Numbered from the stretch's first letter, positions 1-12,076 are shown. The stretch: 64,000 bases of DNA from Canna indica (GCA_034359265.1 CP136897.1:33591501-33655500); one strand, 5' to 3'. Numbers and translations are program-made. Notes: generated by a model not told the origin, from the sequence alone.

Positions 1-3
1 ACC
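1..3 (+). rRNA. 5S: 5S rRNA gene, last 3 bases only (window edge)
   Basis: ACC at the left edge matches positions 115-117 of the gene and is followed by GA and a T tract. The rest lies outside the window. Confidence 0.6.
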
Positions 4-374
4 GATTTTTTTACTACCTATTTGATTGCACGACGAGATCATTTTTTTTACTACCAATCTTTCTAACCAATCGTTAAGGACGGACGACGTCGTCGCCATA
101 AAATTTTGCTGTCCGTCGCCCGCGCGGGGCCCGCCGCAACCTCTACGGCCGGCTCGATCGACCAACCGACCCGAAAAATTAAAATTTGTAAATAAATAAG
201 AAAAATGACATTTCAATTATTATTTTTCGTTTAAAACGGGCGTAACTCCGTGCATTATTGTCCGATTCCAGCTTTTCACGTGGCGCTGAAACGCGCGCGA
301 AGAGACGAAGAAAATGACCCCGAGTTGTCCCTCGGACGCTCACCCTAATTAGCCGACGATCAGAAGTGCATGAT
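4..374. other. First intergenic spacer
   Basis: This stretch is a standard spacer with no gene. It holds the T tract, a second T tract about 45 bp further on, the GC-rich middle, the AT-rich stretch and the upstream promoter region. The palindrome in its first third reads GACGACGTCGTC, as in most units. Confidence 0.9.
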
Positions 375-491
375 GGGTGCGATCATACTAGCACTAACGC
401 ACCGGATCCCATTAGAACTCCGAAGTTAAGCGTGCTTGTGCGAGAGTAGTACTAGGATGGGTGACCCCCTGGGAAGTCCTCGCGTTGCACC
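375..491 (+). rRNA. 5S: 5S rRNA gene, copy 1
   Basis: Full length. Changes from the reference: C15T, C39T, G65T, T109C. A run of nine T follows. Confidence 0.97.
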
Positions 492-860
492 TTTTTTTTT
501 ACTACCTATTTGATTGCACGACGAGATCATTTTTTTTACCAATCTTTCTAACCAAACGTTAAGGACAGACGACGTCGCCGCCTTAAAATTTGGCTGTCGA
601 TCGCCCGCGCGGGGCCCGCCGCAAACTCTACGGCCGACTCCATCGACCAACCGACCCGAAAAATTAAAATTTGTAAATAAATAAGAAAATTAACATTTCA
701 ATTATTATTTTTCGTTTAAAACGGGCGTAACTCCGTGCATTATTGTTCGATTTCAGCTGTTCACGTGGCGCTGAAAGGCGCGCGAAGAGATGAAGAAAAT
801 GACCCCCGAACTGTCCCTCGGACGCTCACCCTTATTAGCCGACGATCAGAAGTGCATAAC

Positions 861-977
861 GGTTGCGATCATACCAGCACTAACGCATCGAATCCCATCA
901 GAACTCCGAAGTTAAGCGTGCTTGGGCGATACTAGTACTAGTATGGGTGACCCCTTGGGAAGTCCTCATGTTGCACT
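861..977 (+). rRNA. 5S: 5S rRNA gene, copy 2 (diverged)
   Basis: Full length but with nine changes: G3T, C28T, G31A, G70T, G72C, G82T, C95T, G108A, C117T. G70T and G72C fall in the intermediate element. Probably not a good template. Confidence 0.95.
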
Positions 978-1345
978 TTTTCTTTTACTACCTATTTGAT
1001 TGCACGACGAGATCATTTTTTTTACCAATCTTTCTAACCAAACGTTAAGGACGGATGACGTTGTCGCCATAAATCTTGGCTGTCGATCGCCCGCGCGGGG
1101 CCCGCCGCAACCTCTACGGCCGGCTCGATCGACCAACCGACCCGAAAAATTAAAATTTGTAAATAAATAAGGAAAATAACATTTCAATTATTATTTTTCG
1201 TTTAAAACGGGCGTAACTCCGTGCATTATTGTCCGATTTCAGCTTTTCACGTAGCGCTGAAAGGCGCGCGAAGAGACGAAGAAAATGACCCCGAGCTATC
1301 CCACGGACGCTCACCCTTATTAGCCGACGATCAGAAGTGCATGAC

Positions 1346-1462
1346 GGGTGCGATCATGCCAGCACTAACGCGCCGGATCCGATCAGAACTTCGAAGTTAA
1401 GCGTGCTTGGGCGAGAGTAGTACTAGGATGGGTGACCTCCTGGGAAGTCCTCATGTTGCACT
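1346..1462 (+). rRNA. 5S: 5S rRNA gene, copy 3
   Basis: Changes: A13G, A27G, C36G, C46T, C93T, G108A, C117T. T at 93 is the base found in the Arabidopsis 5S gene. The following spacer lacks 12 bp of its GC-rich middle. Confidence 0.96.
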
Positions 1463-1818
1463 TTTTTTTTTTAACCTATTTGAGTGCATGACGAGCTCAT
1501 TTTTTTTACCAATCTTTCAAACCAAACGTTAAGGACGGACGACGTCGTCGCCATAAAATTTGGCTGTCGATCGCCCGCCGCAACCTCTACGACCGGCTCG
1601 ATCGACCAACCGACCCGAAAAATTAAAATTTGTAAATAAATAAGAAAAATAACATTTCAATTATTATTTTTCGTTTAAAACGGGCGTAACTGCGTGCATT
1701 AATGTCCGATTTCAGCTTTTCACGTGGCGCTGAAAGGCGCGCGAAGAGACGAAGAAAATGACCCCGAGCTATCCCACGGACGCTCACCCTTATTAGCCGA
1801 CGATCAGAAGTGCATGAC

Positions 1819-1935
1819 GGGTGCGATCATGCCAGCACTAACGCACCGGATCCCATCAGAACTCCGAAGTGAAGCGTGCTTGCGCGATAGTGGTACTAGG
1901 ATGGGTGACCCCTTGGGAAGTCCTCATGTTGCACC
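1819..1935 (+). rRNA. 5S: 5S rRNA gene, copy 4 (type W)
   Basis: Changes: A13G, T53G, G65C, G70T, A74G, C95T, G108A. T53G, G65C and A74G travel together in a group of early copies, called type W here; T53G is in box A. The spacer behind it also lacks the 12-bp GC segment. Confidence 0.96.
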
Positions 1936-2291
1936 TTTTTTTTTTAACCTATTTGAGTGCATGACGAGCTCATTTTTTTTACCAATCTTTCTAACCAAAC
2001 GTTAAGGACGGACGACGTCGTCGCCATAAAATTTGGCTGTCGATCGCCCTCCGCAACCTCTACGACCGGCTCGATCGACCAACCGACCCGAAAAATTAAA
2101 ATTTGTAAATAAATAAGAAAAATAACATTTCAATTATTATTTTTCGTTTAAAACGGACGTAACTCCGTGCATTATTGTCCGATTTCAGCTTTTCACGTGG
2201 CGCTGAAAGGCGCGCGAAGAGAGGAAGAAAATGACCCCGAGTTGTCCCTCGGACGCTCACCCTAATTAGCCGACGATCAGAAGTGCATGAC

Positions 2292-2408
2292 GGGTGCGAT
2301 CATACTAGTACTAACGCACCGGATCCCATCAGAACTCCGAAGTGAAGCGTGCTTGCGCGAGAGTGGTACTAGGATGGGTGACCCCTTGGGAAGTCCTCGT
2401 GTTGCACT
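2292..2408 (+). rRNA. 5S: 5S rRNA gene, copy 5 (type W)
   Basis: Changes: C15T, C18T, T53G, G65C, A74G, C95T, C117T. Confidence 0.96.
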
Positions 2409-2776
2409 TTTTTTTTTACTACCTATTTGATTGCACAACGAGATCATTTTTTTACCAATCTTTCTAACCAAACGTTAAGGACGGACGACGTCGTCGCCAT
2501 AAATCTTGGCTGTCGATCGTCCGCGCGGGGCCCGCCGCAACCTCTACGGCAGGCTCGATCGAGCAACCGACCCGAAAAATTAAAATTTGTAAATAAATAA
2601 GAAAAATAACATTGCAATTATTATTTTTTGTTTAAAACATGCGTAACTCCGTGCATTATTGTCCGATTTTAGCTTTTGACGTGGCGCTGAAAGGCGCGCG
2701 AAGAGATGAAGAAAATGACCCCCGAACTCTCCCTCGGACGCTCACCCTTATTAGCCGACGATCAGAAGTGCATGAC

Positions 2777-2893
2777 GGGTGCGATCATATCAGCACTAAC
2801 GCACCGGATCCCATCAGAACTCCGAAGTGAAGCGTGCTTGCGCGAGAGTGGTACTAGGATGGGTGACCCCTTGGGAAGTCCTCGTGTTGCACT
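2777..2893 (+). rRNA. 5S: 5S rRNA gene, copy 6 (type W)
   Basis: Changes: C14T, T53G, G65C, A74G, C95T, C117T. Its 3' half and spacer closely match copy 5. Confidence 0.96.
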
Positions 2894-3261
2894 TTTTTTT
2901 TTACTACCTATTTGATTGCACAACGAGATCATTTTTTTACCAATCTTTCTAACCAAACGTTAAGGACGGACGACGTCGTCGCCATAAATCTTGGCTGTCG
3001 ATCGTCCGCGCGGGGCCCGCCGCAAACACTACGGCCGGCTCCATCGACCAACCGACCCGAAAAATTAAAATTTGTAAATAAATAAGAAAAATAACATTTC
3101 AATTATTATTTTTCGTTTAAAACAGGCGTAACTCCGTGCATTATTGTCCGATTTCAGCTGTTCACGTGGCGCTGAAAGGCGCGCGAAGAGATGAAGAAAA
3201 TGACCCCCGAACTCTCCCTCGGACGCTCACCCTTATTAGCCGACGATCAGAAGTGCATAAC

Positions 3262-3378
3262 GGTTGCGATCATACCAGCACTAACACACCGGATCCCATC
3301 AGAACTCCGAAGTTAAGCGTGCTTGGGCGATAGTAGTACTAGGATGGGTGACCCCTTGGGAAGTCCTCATGTTGCACT
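3262..3378 (+). rRNA. 5S: 5S rRNA gene, copy 7
   Basis: Changes: G3T, G25A, G70T, C95T, G108A, C117T. It shares G3T, G70T, G108A and C117T with copy 2, five units away. Confidence 0.96.
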
Positions 3379-3746
3379 TTTTCTTTTACTACCTATTTGA
3401 TTGCACGACGAGATCATTTTTTTTACCAATTTTTCTAACCAAACGTTAAGGACGGACGACATCGTCGCCATAAAATTTGGCTGTCGATCGCCCGCGCGGG
3501 GCCCGCCGCAAACTCTACGGCCGGCTCCATCGACCAACCGACCCAAAAAATTAAAATTTGTAAATAAATAAGAAAAATAACATTTCAATTATTATTTTTC
3601 GTTTAAAACAGCCGTAACTCCGTGCATTATTGTCTGATTTTAGCTTTTCACGTGGCGCTGAAAGGCGCGCGAAGAGACGAAGAAAATGACCCCGAGCTGT
3701 CCCTCGGACGCTCACCCTTATTAGCGGACGATCAGAAGTGCATGAC

Positions 3747-3863
3747 GGGTGAGATCATATCAACGCTAACGCACCGGATCCCATCAGAACTTCGAAGTTA
3801 ACCGTGCTTGTGCGAGAGTTGTACTAGGATGGGTGACCCCCTGGGAAGTCCTCGTGTTGCACT
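3747..3863 (+). rRNA. 5S: 5S rRNA gene, copy 8 (diverged)
   Basis: Nine changes: C6A, C14T, G17A, A19G, C46T, G56C, G65T, A74T, C117T. The downstream T tract is interrupted (TTGTCTTTTT), which may weaken termination. Confidence 0.95.
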
Positions 3864-4231
3864 TGTCTTTTTACTACCTATTTGATTGCACGACGAGATT
3901 ATTTTTTTTGCCAATTTTTCTAACCAAACGTTAAGGACGGACGACGATGTCGCCATAAAATTTGGCTGTCGATCGCCCGCGCGGGTCCCGCCGCAACCTC
4001 TACGGCAGGCTCGATCGACCAACCGACCCGAAAAATTAAAATTTGTAAATAAATAAGGATAATAACATTTCAATTATTATTTTTCGTTTAAAACGGGCAT
4101 AACTCCGTGCATTATTGTCCGATTTCAGCTTTTCACGTGGCGCTGAAAGGCGCGCGAAGAGACGAAGAAAATGACCCCGAGCTGTCCCTCGGACGCTCAC
4201 CCTTATTAGCCGACGATCAGAAGTGCATGAT

Positions 4232-4348
4232 GGGTGCGATCATACCAGCACTAACGCACCGGATCCGATCAGAACTCCGAAGTTAAGTGTGCTTGGGCGA
4301 GAGTAGTATTAGGATGGGTGACCCCCTCGGAAGTCCTCGTGTTGCACC
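4232..4348 (+). rRNA. 5S: 5S rRNA gene, copy 9
   Basis: Changes: C36G, C57T, C78T, G97C. The following spacer lacks the 12-bp GC segment. Confidence 0.96.
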
Positions 4349-4703
4349 TTTTTTTTTAACCTATTTGATTGCATGACGAGATCATTTTTTTTACCAATCT
4401 TTCTAACCAAACGTTAAGGACGGACGACGTCGTCGCCATAAAATTTGGCTGTCGATCGCCCGCCGCAACCTCTACAGCCGGCTCGATCGACCAACCGACC
4501 CGAAAAATTAAAATTTGTAAATAAATAAGAAAAATAATATTTCAATTATTATTTTTCGTTTAAAACGGGCGTAACTCCGTGCATTATTGTCCGATTTCAG
4601 CTTTTCACGTGGCGCTGAAAGGCGCGCGAAGAGAGGAAGAAAATGACCCCGAGTTGTCCCTCGGACGCTCACCCTTATTAGCCGACGATCAGAAGTGCAT
4701 GAC

Positions 4704-4820
4704 GGGTGCGATCATACTAGCACTAACGCACCGGATCCCATCAGAACTCCGAAGTGAAGCGTGCTTGCGCGAGAGTGGTACTAGGATGGGTGACCCCTTG
4801 GGAAGTCCTCGTGTTGCACC
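4704..4820 (+). rRNA. 5S: 5S rRNA gene, copy 10 (type W)
   Basis: Changes: C15T, T53G, G65C, A74G, C95T. Confidence 0.97.
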
Positions 4821-5189
4821 TTTTTTTTTACTACCTATTTGATTGCACGACGAGATCATTTTTTTTACCAATCTTTCTAACCAAACGTTAAGGACGGACG
4901 ACGTCGTCGCCATAAATCTTGGCTGTCGATCGTCCGCGCGGGGCCCGCCGCAACCTCTACGGAAGGCTCGATCGAGCAACCGACCCGAAAAATTAAAATT
5001 TGTAAATAAATAAGGAAAATAACATTTCAATTATTATTTTTCGTTTAAAACGGGCGTAACTCCGTGCATTATTGTCCGATTTCAGCTTTTCACGTGGCGC
5101 TGAAAGGCGCGCAAAGAGACGAAGAAAATGACCCCCGAACTCTCCCTCGGACGCTCGCCCTTATTAGCCGACGATCAGAAGTGCATATC

Positions 5190-5306
5190 GGGTGCGATCA
5201 TACCAGCACTAACGCACCGGATTCCATCAGAACTCCGAAGTTAAGCGTGCTTGGGCGACAGTAGTACTAGGATGGGTGACCCCCTGGGAAGTCCTCGTGG
5301 TGCACC
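5190..5306 (+). rRNA. 5S: 5S rRNA gene, copy 11
   Basis: Changes: C34T, G70C, T111G. The bases before the start read GCATATC instead of GCATGAC. Confidence 0.96.
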
Positions 5307-5674
5307 TTTTTTTTTACTACCAATTTGATTGCACGACGAGATCATTTTTTTTACCAATCTTTCTAACCAAACGTTAAGGACGGACGACGTCGTCGCCATA
5401 AATCTTGGCTGTCGATCGCCCGCGCGGGGCCCGCCGCAACCTCTACGGCCGGCTCGATCGACCAACCGACCCGAAAAATTAAAATTTGTAAATAAATAAG
5501 AAAAATAACATTTCAATTATTATTTTTAGTTTAAAATGGACGTAACTTCGTGTATTATTGTCCGATTGCAGCTTTTCACGTGGCGCTGAAAGGCGCGCGA
5601 AGAGAGGAAGAAAATGACCCCGAGATGTCCCTCGGACGCTCACCCTTATTAGCCGACGATCAGAAGTGCATGAC

Positions 5675-5791
5675 GGGTGCGATCATACTAGCACTAACGC
5701 ACCGGATCGCATCAGAACTCCGAAGTGAAGCGTGCTTCCGCGAGAGTGGTACTAGGATGGGTGACCCCTTGGGAAGTCCTCGTGTTGCACC
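5675..5791 (+). rRNA. 5S: 5S rRNA gene, copy 12 (type W)
   Basis: Changes: C15T, C35G, T53G, G64C, G65C, A74G, C95T. Confidence 0.96.
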
Positions 5792-6158
5792 TCTTTTTTT
5801 TCTACCTATTTGATTGCACAACGAGATCATTTTTTTACCAATCATTCTAACCAAACGTTAAGGACGGACGACGTCGTCGCCATAAATCTTGGCTGTCGAT
5901 CGCCCGCACGGGGCCCGCCGCAACCACTACGGCCGGCTAGATCGACCAACCAACTCGAAAAATTAAAATTTGTAAATAAATAAGAAAAATAACATTTCAA
6001 TTATTATTTTTCGTTTGAAACGGGCGTAACTCCGTGCATCATTGTCCGATTTCAGCTTTTCACGTGGCGCTGAAAGGCGCGCAAAGAGACGAAGAAAATG
6101 ACCCCGAGCTGTCCCTCGGACGCTCACCCTTATTAGCCGACGATCAGAAATGCATGAT

Positions 6159-6275
6159 GGGTGCGATCATACCAGCACTAACGCACCGAATTCCATCAGA
6201 ACTCCGAAATTAAGCGTGCTTGGGCGAGAGTAGTACTAGGATGGGTGACCCCCTGGGAAGTCCTCGTGTTGCACC
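6159..6275 (+). rRNA. 5S: 5S rRNA gene, copy 13
   Basis: Changes: G31A, C34T, G51A. Confidence 0.97.
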
Positions 6276-6643
6276 TTTTTTTTTACTACCTATTTGATTG
6301 CACGACGAGATCATTTTTTTTACCAATCTTTCTAACCAAACGTTAAGAACGGACAACGACGTCGCCATAAAATTTGGCTGTCGATCGCCCGCGCGGGGCC
6401 CGCCGCAACCTCTACGGCCAGCTCGATCGTCCAACCCACCCGAAAAATTAAAATTTGTAAATAAATAAGAAAAATAACATTTCAATTATTATTTTTCGTT
6501 TAAAACCGGCGTAACTCCGTGCATTATTGTCCGATTTCAGCTTTTCACGTGTCGCTGAAACGCGCGCGAAGAGACGAAGAAAATGACCCCGAGTTGTTCG
6601 TCGGACGCTCACCCTTATTAGCCGACGATCAGAAGTGCGTATC

Positions 6644-6760
6644 GGGTGTGATCATACCAGCACTAACGCTCTAGATCCCATCAGAACTCCGAAGTTAAGC
6701 GTGCTTGGCCGAGAGTAGTACTAGGATGGGTGACGCCCTGGGAAATCCTCGCGTTGTACC
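6644..6760 (+). rRNA. 5S: 5S rRNA gene, copy 14 (type X, diverged)
   Basis: Nine changes: C6T, A27T, C29T, G30A, G66C, C92G, G102A, T109C, C114T. The BamHI site (GGATCC) normally present at 30-35 is lost. First member of the X-Y dimer. Confidence 0.95.
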
Positions 6761-7128
6761 TTTTTTTTACTACCTATTTGATTGCACGACAAGATCATTT
6801 TTTTTACAAATCTTTCTAACCAAACGTTAAGAATGGACGACGTCGTCGCCATAAATCTTGGCCGTCGATCGCCCCCGCGGGGCCCACCGCAACCTCTACG
6901 GCCGGCTTGATCGACCAACCGACCCGAAAAATTAAAATTAGTAAATAAATAAGAAAAATAACATTTCAATTATTATTTTTCGTTTAAAACGGGCGTAACT
7001 CCCTGCATTATTGTCTGATTTCAGCTTTTCACGTGGCGCTGAAAGGCGCGCAAAGAGACGAAGAAAATGACCCCCGAACTCTCCCTCGGACGCTCACCCT
7101 TATTAGCCGACGATCAGAAGTGCGTATC

Positions 7129-7245
7129 GGTTGTGATCATACCAGCACTAACGCTCTAGATCCAATCAGAACTCCGAAGTTAAGCGTGCTTGCGCGAGAG
7201 TGGTACTTGGATGGGTGACCCCCTGGGAAGTCCTCGTGTTGCACC
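7129..7245 (+). rRNA. 5S: 5S rRNA gene, copy 15 (type Y, diverged)
   Basis: Nine changes: G3T, C6T, A27T, C29T, G30A, C36A, G65C, A74G, A80T. It shares the 27-30 block with type X. Confidence 0.95.
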
Positions 7246-7613
7246 TTTTTTTTTACTACCTATTTGATTGCACGACGAGATCATTTTTTTTACCAATCTT
7301 TCTAACCAAACGTTAAGAACGGACAACGACGTCGCCATAAAATTTGGCTGTCGATCGCCCGCGCGGGGCCCGCCGCAACCTCTACGGCCAGCTCGATCGT
7401 CCAACCCACCCGAAAAATGAAAATTTGTAAATAAATAAGAAAAATAACATTTCAATTATTATTTTTCGTTTAAAACCGGCGTAACTCCGTGCATTATTGT
7501 CCGATTTCAGCTTTTCACGTGTCGCTGAAACGCGCGCGAAGAGACGAAGAAAATGACCCCGAGTTGTTCGTCGGACGCTCACCCTTATTAGCCGACGATC
7601 AGAAGTGCGTATC

Positions 7614-7730
7614 GGGTGTGATCATACCAGCACTAATGCTCTAGATCCCATCAGAACTCCGAAGTTAAGCGTGCTTGGCCGAGAGTAGTACTAGGATGGG
7701 TGACGCCCTGGGAAATCCTCGCGTTGTACC
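7614..7730 (+). rRNA. 5S: 5S rRNA gene, copy 16 (type X)
   Basis: Same as copy 14 with one more change, C24T. Confidence 0.95.
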
Positions 7731-8098
7731 TTTTTTTTACTACCTATTTGATTGCACGACAAGATCATTTTTTTTACAAATCTTTCTAACCAAACGTTAA
7801 GAATGGACGACGTCGTCGCCATAAATCTTGGCCGTCGATCGCCCCCGCGGGGCCCACCGCAACCTCTACGGCCGGCTTGATCGACCAACCGACCCGAAAA
7901 ATTAAAATTAGTAAATAAATAAGAAAAATAACATTTCAATTATTATTTTTCGTTTAAAACGGGCGTAACTCCCTGCATTATTGTCTGATTTCAGCTTTTC
8001 ACGTGGCGCTGAAAGGCGCGCAAAGAGACGAAGAAAATGACCCCCGAACTCTCCCTCGGACGCTCACCCTTATTAGCCGACGATCAGAAGTGCGTATC

Positions 8099-8215
8099 GG
8101 TTGTGATCATACCAGCACTAACGCTCTAGATCCAATCAGAACTCCGAAGTTAAGCGTGCTTGCGCGAGAGTGGTACTTGGATGGGTGACCCCTTGGGAAG
8201 TCCTCGTGTTGCACC
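8099..8215 (+). rRNA. 5S: 5S rRNA gene, copy 17 (type Y)
   Basis: Same as copy 15 with one more change, C95T. The downstream T tract is interrupted by one A (TTTTATTTTT). Confidence 0.95.
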
Positions 8216-8583
8216 TTTTATTTTTACTACCTATTTGATTGCACGACGAGATCATTTTTTTTACCAATCTTTCTAACCAAACGTTAAGGACGGACGACGT
8301 CGTCGCCATAAAATTTGGCTGTCGATCGCCCGCGCGGGGCCCGCCGCAACCTCTACGGCCGGCTCGATCGACCAACCGACCCGAAAAATTAAAATTTGTA
8401 AATAAATAAGAAAAATAATATTTCAATATTATTTTTCGTTTAAAACGGGCGTAACTCCGTGCATTATTGTCCGATTTCAGCTTTTCACGTGGCGCTGAAA
8501 CGCGCGCGAAGAGATGAAGAAAATGACCCCGAGTTGTCCCTCGGACGCTCACCCTTATTAGCCGACGATCAGAAGTGCATGAC

Positions 8584-8700
8584 GGGTGCGATCATACTAG
8601 CACTAACGCACCGGATCCCATCAGAACTTCGAGGTTCAGCGCGCTTGCGCGAGAGTGGTACTAGGATGGGTGACCCCTTGGGAAGTCCTCGTGTTGCACC
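8584..8700 (+). rRNA. 5S: 5S rRNA gene, copy 18
   Basis: Changes: C15T, C46T, A50G, A54C, T59C, G65C, A74G, C95T. Three of them are in box A. It resembles type D, found further right. The T tract is again interrupted by an A. Confidence 0.95.
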
Positions 8701-9070
8701 TTTTATTTTTACTACCTATTTGATTGCACGACGAGATCATTTTTTTTACCAATCTTTCTAAACAAACGTTAAGAACGGACGATGTCGTCGCCATAAAATT
8801 TGGCTGTCGATCGCCCGCGCGGGGCCCGCCGCAACCTCTACGGCCGGCTCGATCGACCAACCAACTCGAAAAATTAAAATTTGTAAATAAATAAGAAAAA
8901 TAACGTTTTAATTATTATTTTTCGTTTAAAACGGGCGTAACTCCGTGCATTATTGTCCGATTTCAGCTTTTCACGTGGCGCTGAAAGGCGCGCAAAGAGA
9001 CGAATAAAATGACCCCCGAACTCTCCCTCGGACGCTCACCCTTATTAGCCGACGATCAGAAGTGCATATC

Positions 9071-9187
9071 GGGTGTGATCATACCAGCACTAACGCACCG
9101 GATCCCATCAAAACTCCGAAGTTAAGGGTGCTTGGGCGAGAGTTGTACTAGGATGGGTGACCCCCTGGGAAGTCCTCGTGTTGAACC
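9071..9187 (+). rRNA. 5S: 5S rRNA gene, copy 19
   Basis: Changes: C6T, G41A, C57G, A74T, C114A. It looks like a relative of type E. Confidence 0.96.
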
Positions 9188-9555
9188 TTTTTTTTTACTT
9201 CCTATTTGATTGCACGACGAGATCATTTTTTTTACCAATCTTTCTAACCAAACGTTAAGGACGGACGACGTCGTCGACATAAAATTTGGCTTTCGATCGT
9301 CCGTGCGGGGCCCGCCGCAACCTCTACGGCCGGCTCGATCGACCAAACGACCCGAAAAATTAAAATTTGTAAATAAATAAGAAAAATAACATTTCAATTA
9401 TTATTTTTTATTTAAAACGGCCGTAACTCCGTGCATTATTGTCCGATTTCAGCTTTTTACGTGGCGCTAAAAGGCGCGCGAAGAGACGAAGAAAATGACC
9501 CCGAGCTATCCCTCGGACGCTCACCCTTATTAGCTGACGATCAGAAGTGCATGAC

Positions 9556-9672
9556 GGGTGCGATCATACTAGCACTAACGCACCGGATCCCATCAGAACT
9601 TCGAAGTACAGCGTGCTTGGGCGAGAGTAGTACTATGATGGGTGACCCCCTGGGAATTCCTCGTGTTGCACC
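9556..9672 (+). rRNA. 5S: 5S rRNA gene, copy 20
   Basis: Changes: C15T, C46T, T53A, A54C, G81T, G102T. Confidence 0.96.
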
Positions 9673-10040
9673 TTTTTTTTTACTACCTATTTGATTGCAC
9701 GACGAGATCATTTTTTTTACCAATCTTTCTAAACAAACGTTAAGGACGGACGATGTCGTCGCCATAAAATTTGGCTGTCGATCGCCCGCGCGGGGTCCGC
9801 CGCAACCCCTACGGCCGGCTCGATCGACCAACCAACTCAAAATATTAAAATTTGTAAATAAATAAGAAAAATAACATTTCAATTATTATTTTTCGTTTAA
9901 AACGGGCGTAACTCCGTGCATTATTGTCCGATTTCAGCTTTTCACGTGGTGCTGAAACGCGCGCGAAGAGACGAAGAAAATGACCCCGAGTTGTTCCTCG
10001 GACGCTCACCCTTATTAGCCGACGATCAGAAGTGCATGAC

Positions 10041-10157
10041 GGGTGCGATCATACTAGCACTAACGCACCGGATCCCATCAGAACTCCGAAGATATGCGTG
10101 CTTGGGCGAGAGTAGTACTAGGATGGGTGACCCCTTGGGAAGTCCTCGTGTTGCACC
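10041..10157 (+). rRNA. 5S: 5S rRNA gene, copy 21
   Basis: Changes: C15T, T52A, A55T, C95T. T52A links it to type A of the higher-order repeat, and its spacer (GGGCTCGCCGC, AATTATAATTTG) is of the A1 kind. Confidence 0.96.
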
Positions 10158-10526
10158 TTTTTTTTTACTACCTATTTGTTTGCACGAAGAGATCATTTTT
10201 TTTACCAATCTTTCTAACCAAACGTTAAGGACGGACGGCGTCGTCGACATAAAATTTGGTTGTCGATCACCCACGCGGGGCTCGCCGCATCCTCTACGGC
10301 CGGCTCGATCGACCAACCGACCCGAAAAATTATAATTTGTAAATAAATAAGAAAAATAATATTTCAATTATTATTTTTCGTTTAAAACGGGCGTAACTCC
10401 GTGCATTATTGTCCGATTTCAGCTTTTCACGTGGCGCTGAAATGCGCCCAAAGAGACGAAGAAAATGACCCCCGAACTCTCCCTCGGACGCTCACCCTTA
10501 TTAGCCGATGATCAGAAGGGCATATT

Positions 10527-10620
10527 CGGTGCGATCATACTAGCACTAATGCACCGGATCCCATTAGAACTCCGAAGTTAAGCGTGCTTGGGCGAGAGTA
10601 GTACTAGGATGGGTGACCCC
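10527..10620 (+). pseudogene. 5S: 5S rRNA gene, 3'-truncated (type C), first of six
   Basis: The gene stops after position 94. The last 23 bases are missing and GACCCC runs straight into TTTTTTTTTACTTCC. Changes: G1C, C15T, C24T, C39T, and T at -1. Without the 3' strand the terminal helix (helix I) cannot form, so a working 5S RNA is not expected, although the internal promoter is mostly present. Confidence 0.93.
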
Positions 10621-10988
10621 TTTTTTTTTACTTCCTATTTGATTGCACGACGAGATCATTTTTTTTACCAATCTTTCTAACCAAACGTTAAGGACGGACG
10701 ACGTCGTCGACATAAAATTTGGCTTTCGATCGTCCGTACGAGGCCCGCCGCAACCTCTACGGCCGGCTCGATCGACCAACCGACCCGAAAAATTAAAATT
10801 TCTAAATAAATAAGAAAAATAACATTTCAATTATTATTTTTTGTTTAAAACGGCTGTAACTCCGTGCATTATTGTCCGATTTTAGCTTTTTACGTGGCGC
10901 TAAAAGGCGCGCGAAGAGACGAAGAAAATGACCCCGAGCTATCCCTCGGACGCTCACCCTTATTAGCCGACGATCAGAAGTGCATGAC

Positions 10989-11105
10989 GGGTGCGATCAT
11001 ACTAGCACTAACGCACCGGATCCCATCAGAACTTCGAAGTTCAGCGTGCTTGCGCGAGAGTGGTACTAGGATGGGTGACCCCTTGGGAAGTCCTCGTGTT
11101 GCACC
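10989..11105 (+). rRNA. 5S: 5S rRNA gene, copy 23 (type D)
   Basis: Changes: C15T, C46T, A54C, G65C, A74G, C95T. The D spacer is marked by GGGGCCTGCC, CCAACGAACTCG and AACGTTTTAATT. Confidence 0.96.
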
Positions 11106-11474
11106 TTTTTTTTTACTACCTATTTGATTGCACGACGAGATCATTTTTTTTACCAATCTTTCTAAACAAACGTTAAGGACGGACGACGTCGTCGCCATAA
11201 AATTTGGCTGTCGATCGCCCGCGCGGGGCCTGCCGCAACCTCTACGGCCGGCTCGATCGACCAACGAACTCGAAAAATTAAAATTTGTAAATAAATAAGA
11301 AAAATAACGTTTTAATTATTATTTTTCGTTTAAAACGGGCGTAACTCCGTGCATTATTGTCCGATTTCAGCTTTTCACGTGGCGCTGAAAGGCGCGCAAA
11401 GAGACGAAGAAAATGACCCCCGAACTCTCCCTCGGACGCTCACCCTTATTAGCCGACGATCAGAAGTGCTTATC

Positions 11475-11591
11475 GGGTGTGATCATACCAGCACTAACGC
11501 ACCGGATCCCATCAAAACTCCGAAGTTAAGCGTGCTTGGGCGAGAGTTGTACTAGGATGGGTGACCCCCTGGGAAGTCCTCGCGTTGTACC
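11475..11591 (+). rRNA. 5S: 5S rRNA gene, copy 24 (type E)
   Basis: Changes: C6T, G41A, A74T, T109C, C114T. C6T and C114T lie in the opposite strands of the terminal helix. The bases before the start read GCTTATC. Confidence 0.96.
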
Positions 11592-11959
11592 TTTTTTTTT
11601 ACTACCTATTTGATTGCACGACGAGATCATTTTTTTTACCAATCTTTCTAACCAAACGTTAAGGACGGACGACGTCGTCGCCATAAATCTTGGCTGTCGA
11701 TCGCCCGCGCGGGGCCCGCCGCAGCCTCTACGGCCGGCTCGATCGACCAACCGACCCGAAAAATTAAAATTTGTAAATAAATAAGAAAAATAACATTTCA
11801 ATTATTATTTTTCGTTTAAAACGGGCGTAACTCCGTGCATTATTGTCCGATTTCAGCTTTTCACGTGGCGCTGAAATGCGTGCGAAGAGACGAAGAAAAT
11901 GAACCCGAGTTGTTCCTTGGACGCTCACCCTTATTAGCCGACGATCAAAAGTGCATGAC

Positions 11960-12076
11960 GGGTGCGATCATACTAGCACTAACGCACCAGATCCCATCAG
12001 AACTCCGAAGATAAGCGTGCTTGGGCGAGAGTAGTACTAGGATGGGTGACCCTTTGGGAAGTCCTCGTGTTGCATA
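11960..12076 (+). rRNA. 5S: 5S rRNA gene, copy 25 (type A2)
   Basis: Changes: C15T, G30A, T52A, C94T, C95T, C116T, C117A. The gene is A-like, but the far spacer (CCAACGTACTCG) is D-like, so the unit appears to be an A1/D chimera. Confidence 0.96.

Larger units (their letters stand above)
6644..8583 (+). repeat. X-Y dimer, two tandem copies of 970 bp
   Basis: Units X-Y at 6644-7613 are repeated at 7614-8583. The X and Y genes and most spacer variants are the same in both copies. The few differences include C24T in the second X and C95T in the second Y. Confidence 0.92.

Noticed and set aside
6644..8215. Types X and Y as a functional second class of 5S RNA (such as oocyte-type genes in frogs)
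   Set aside because: Only four copies, changes on both sides of the terminal helix and in promoter-adjacent sites, and no sign of compensating pairs. Ordinary decay is simpler.
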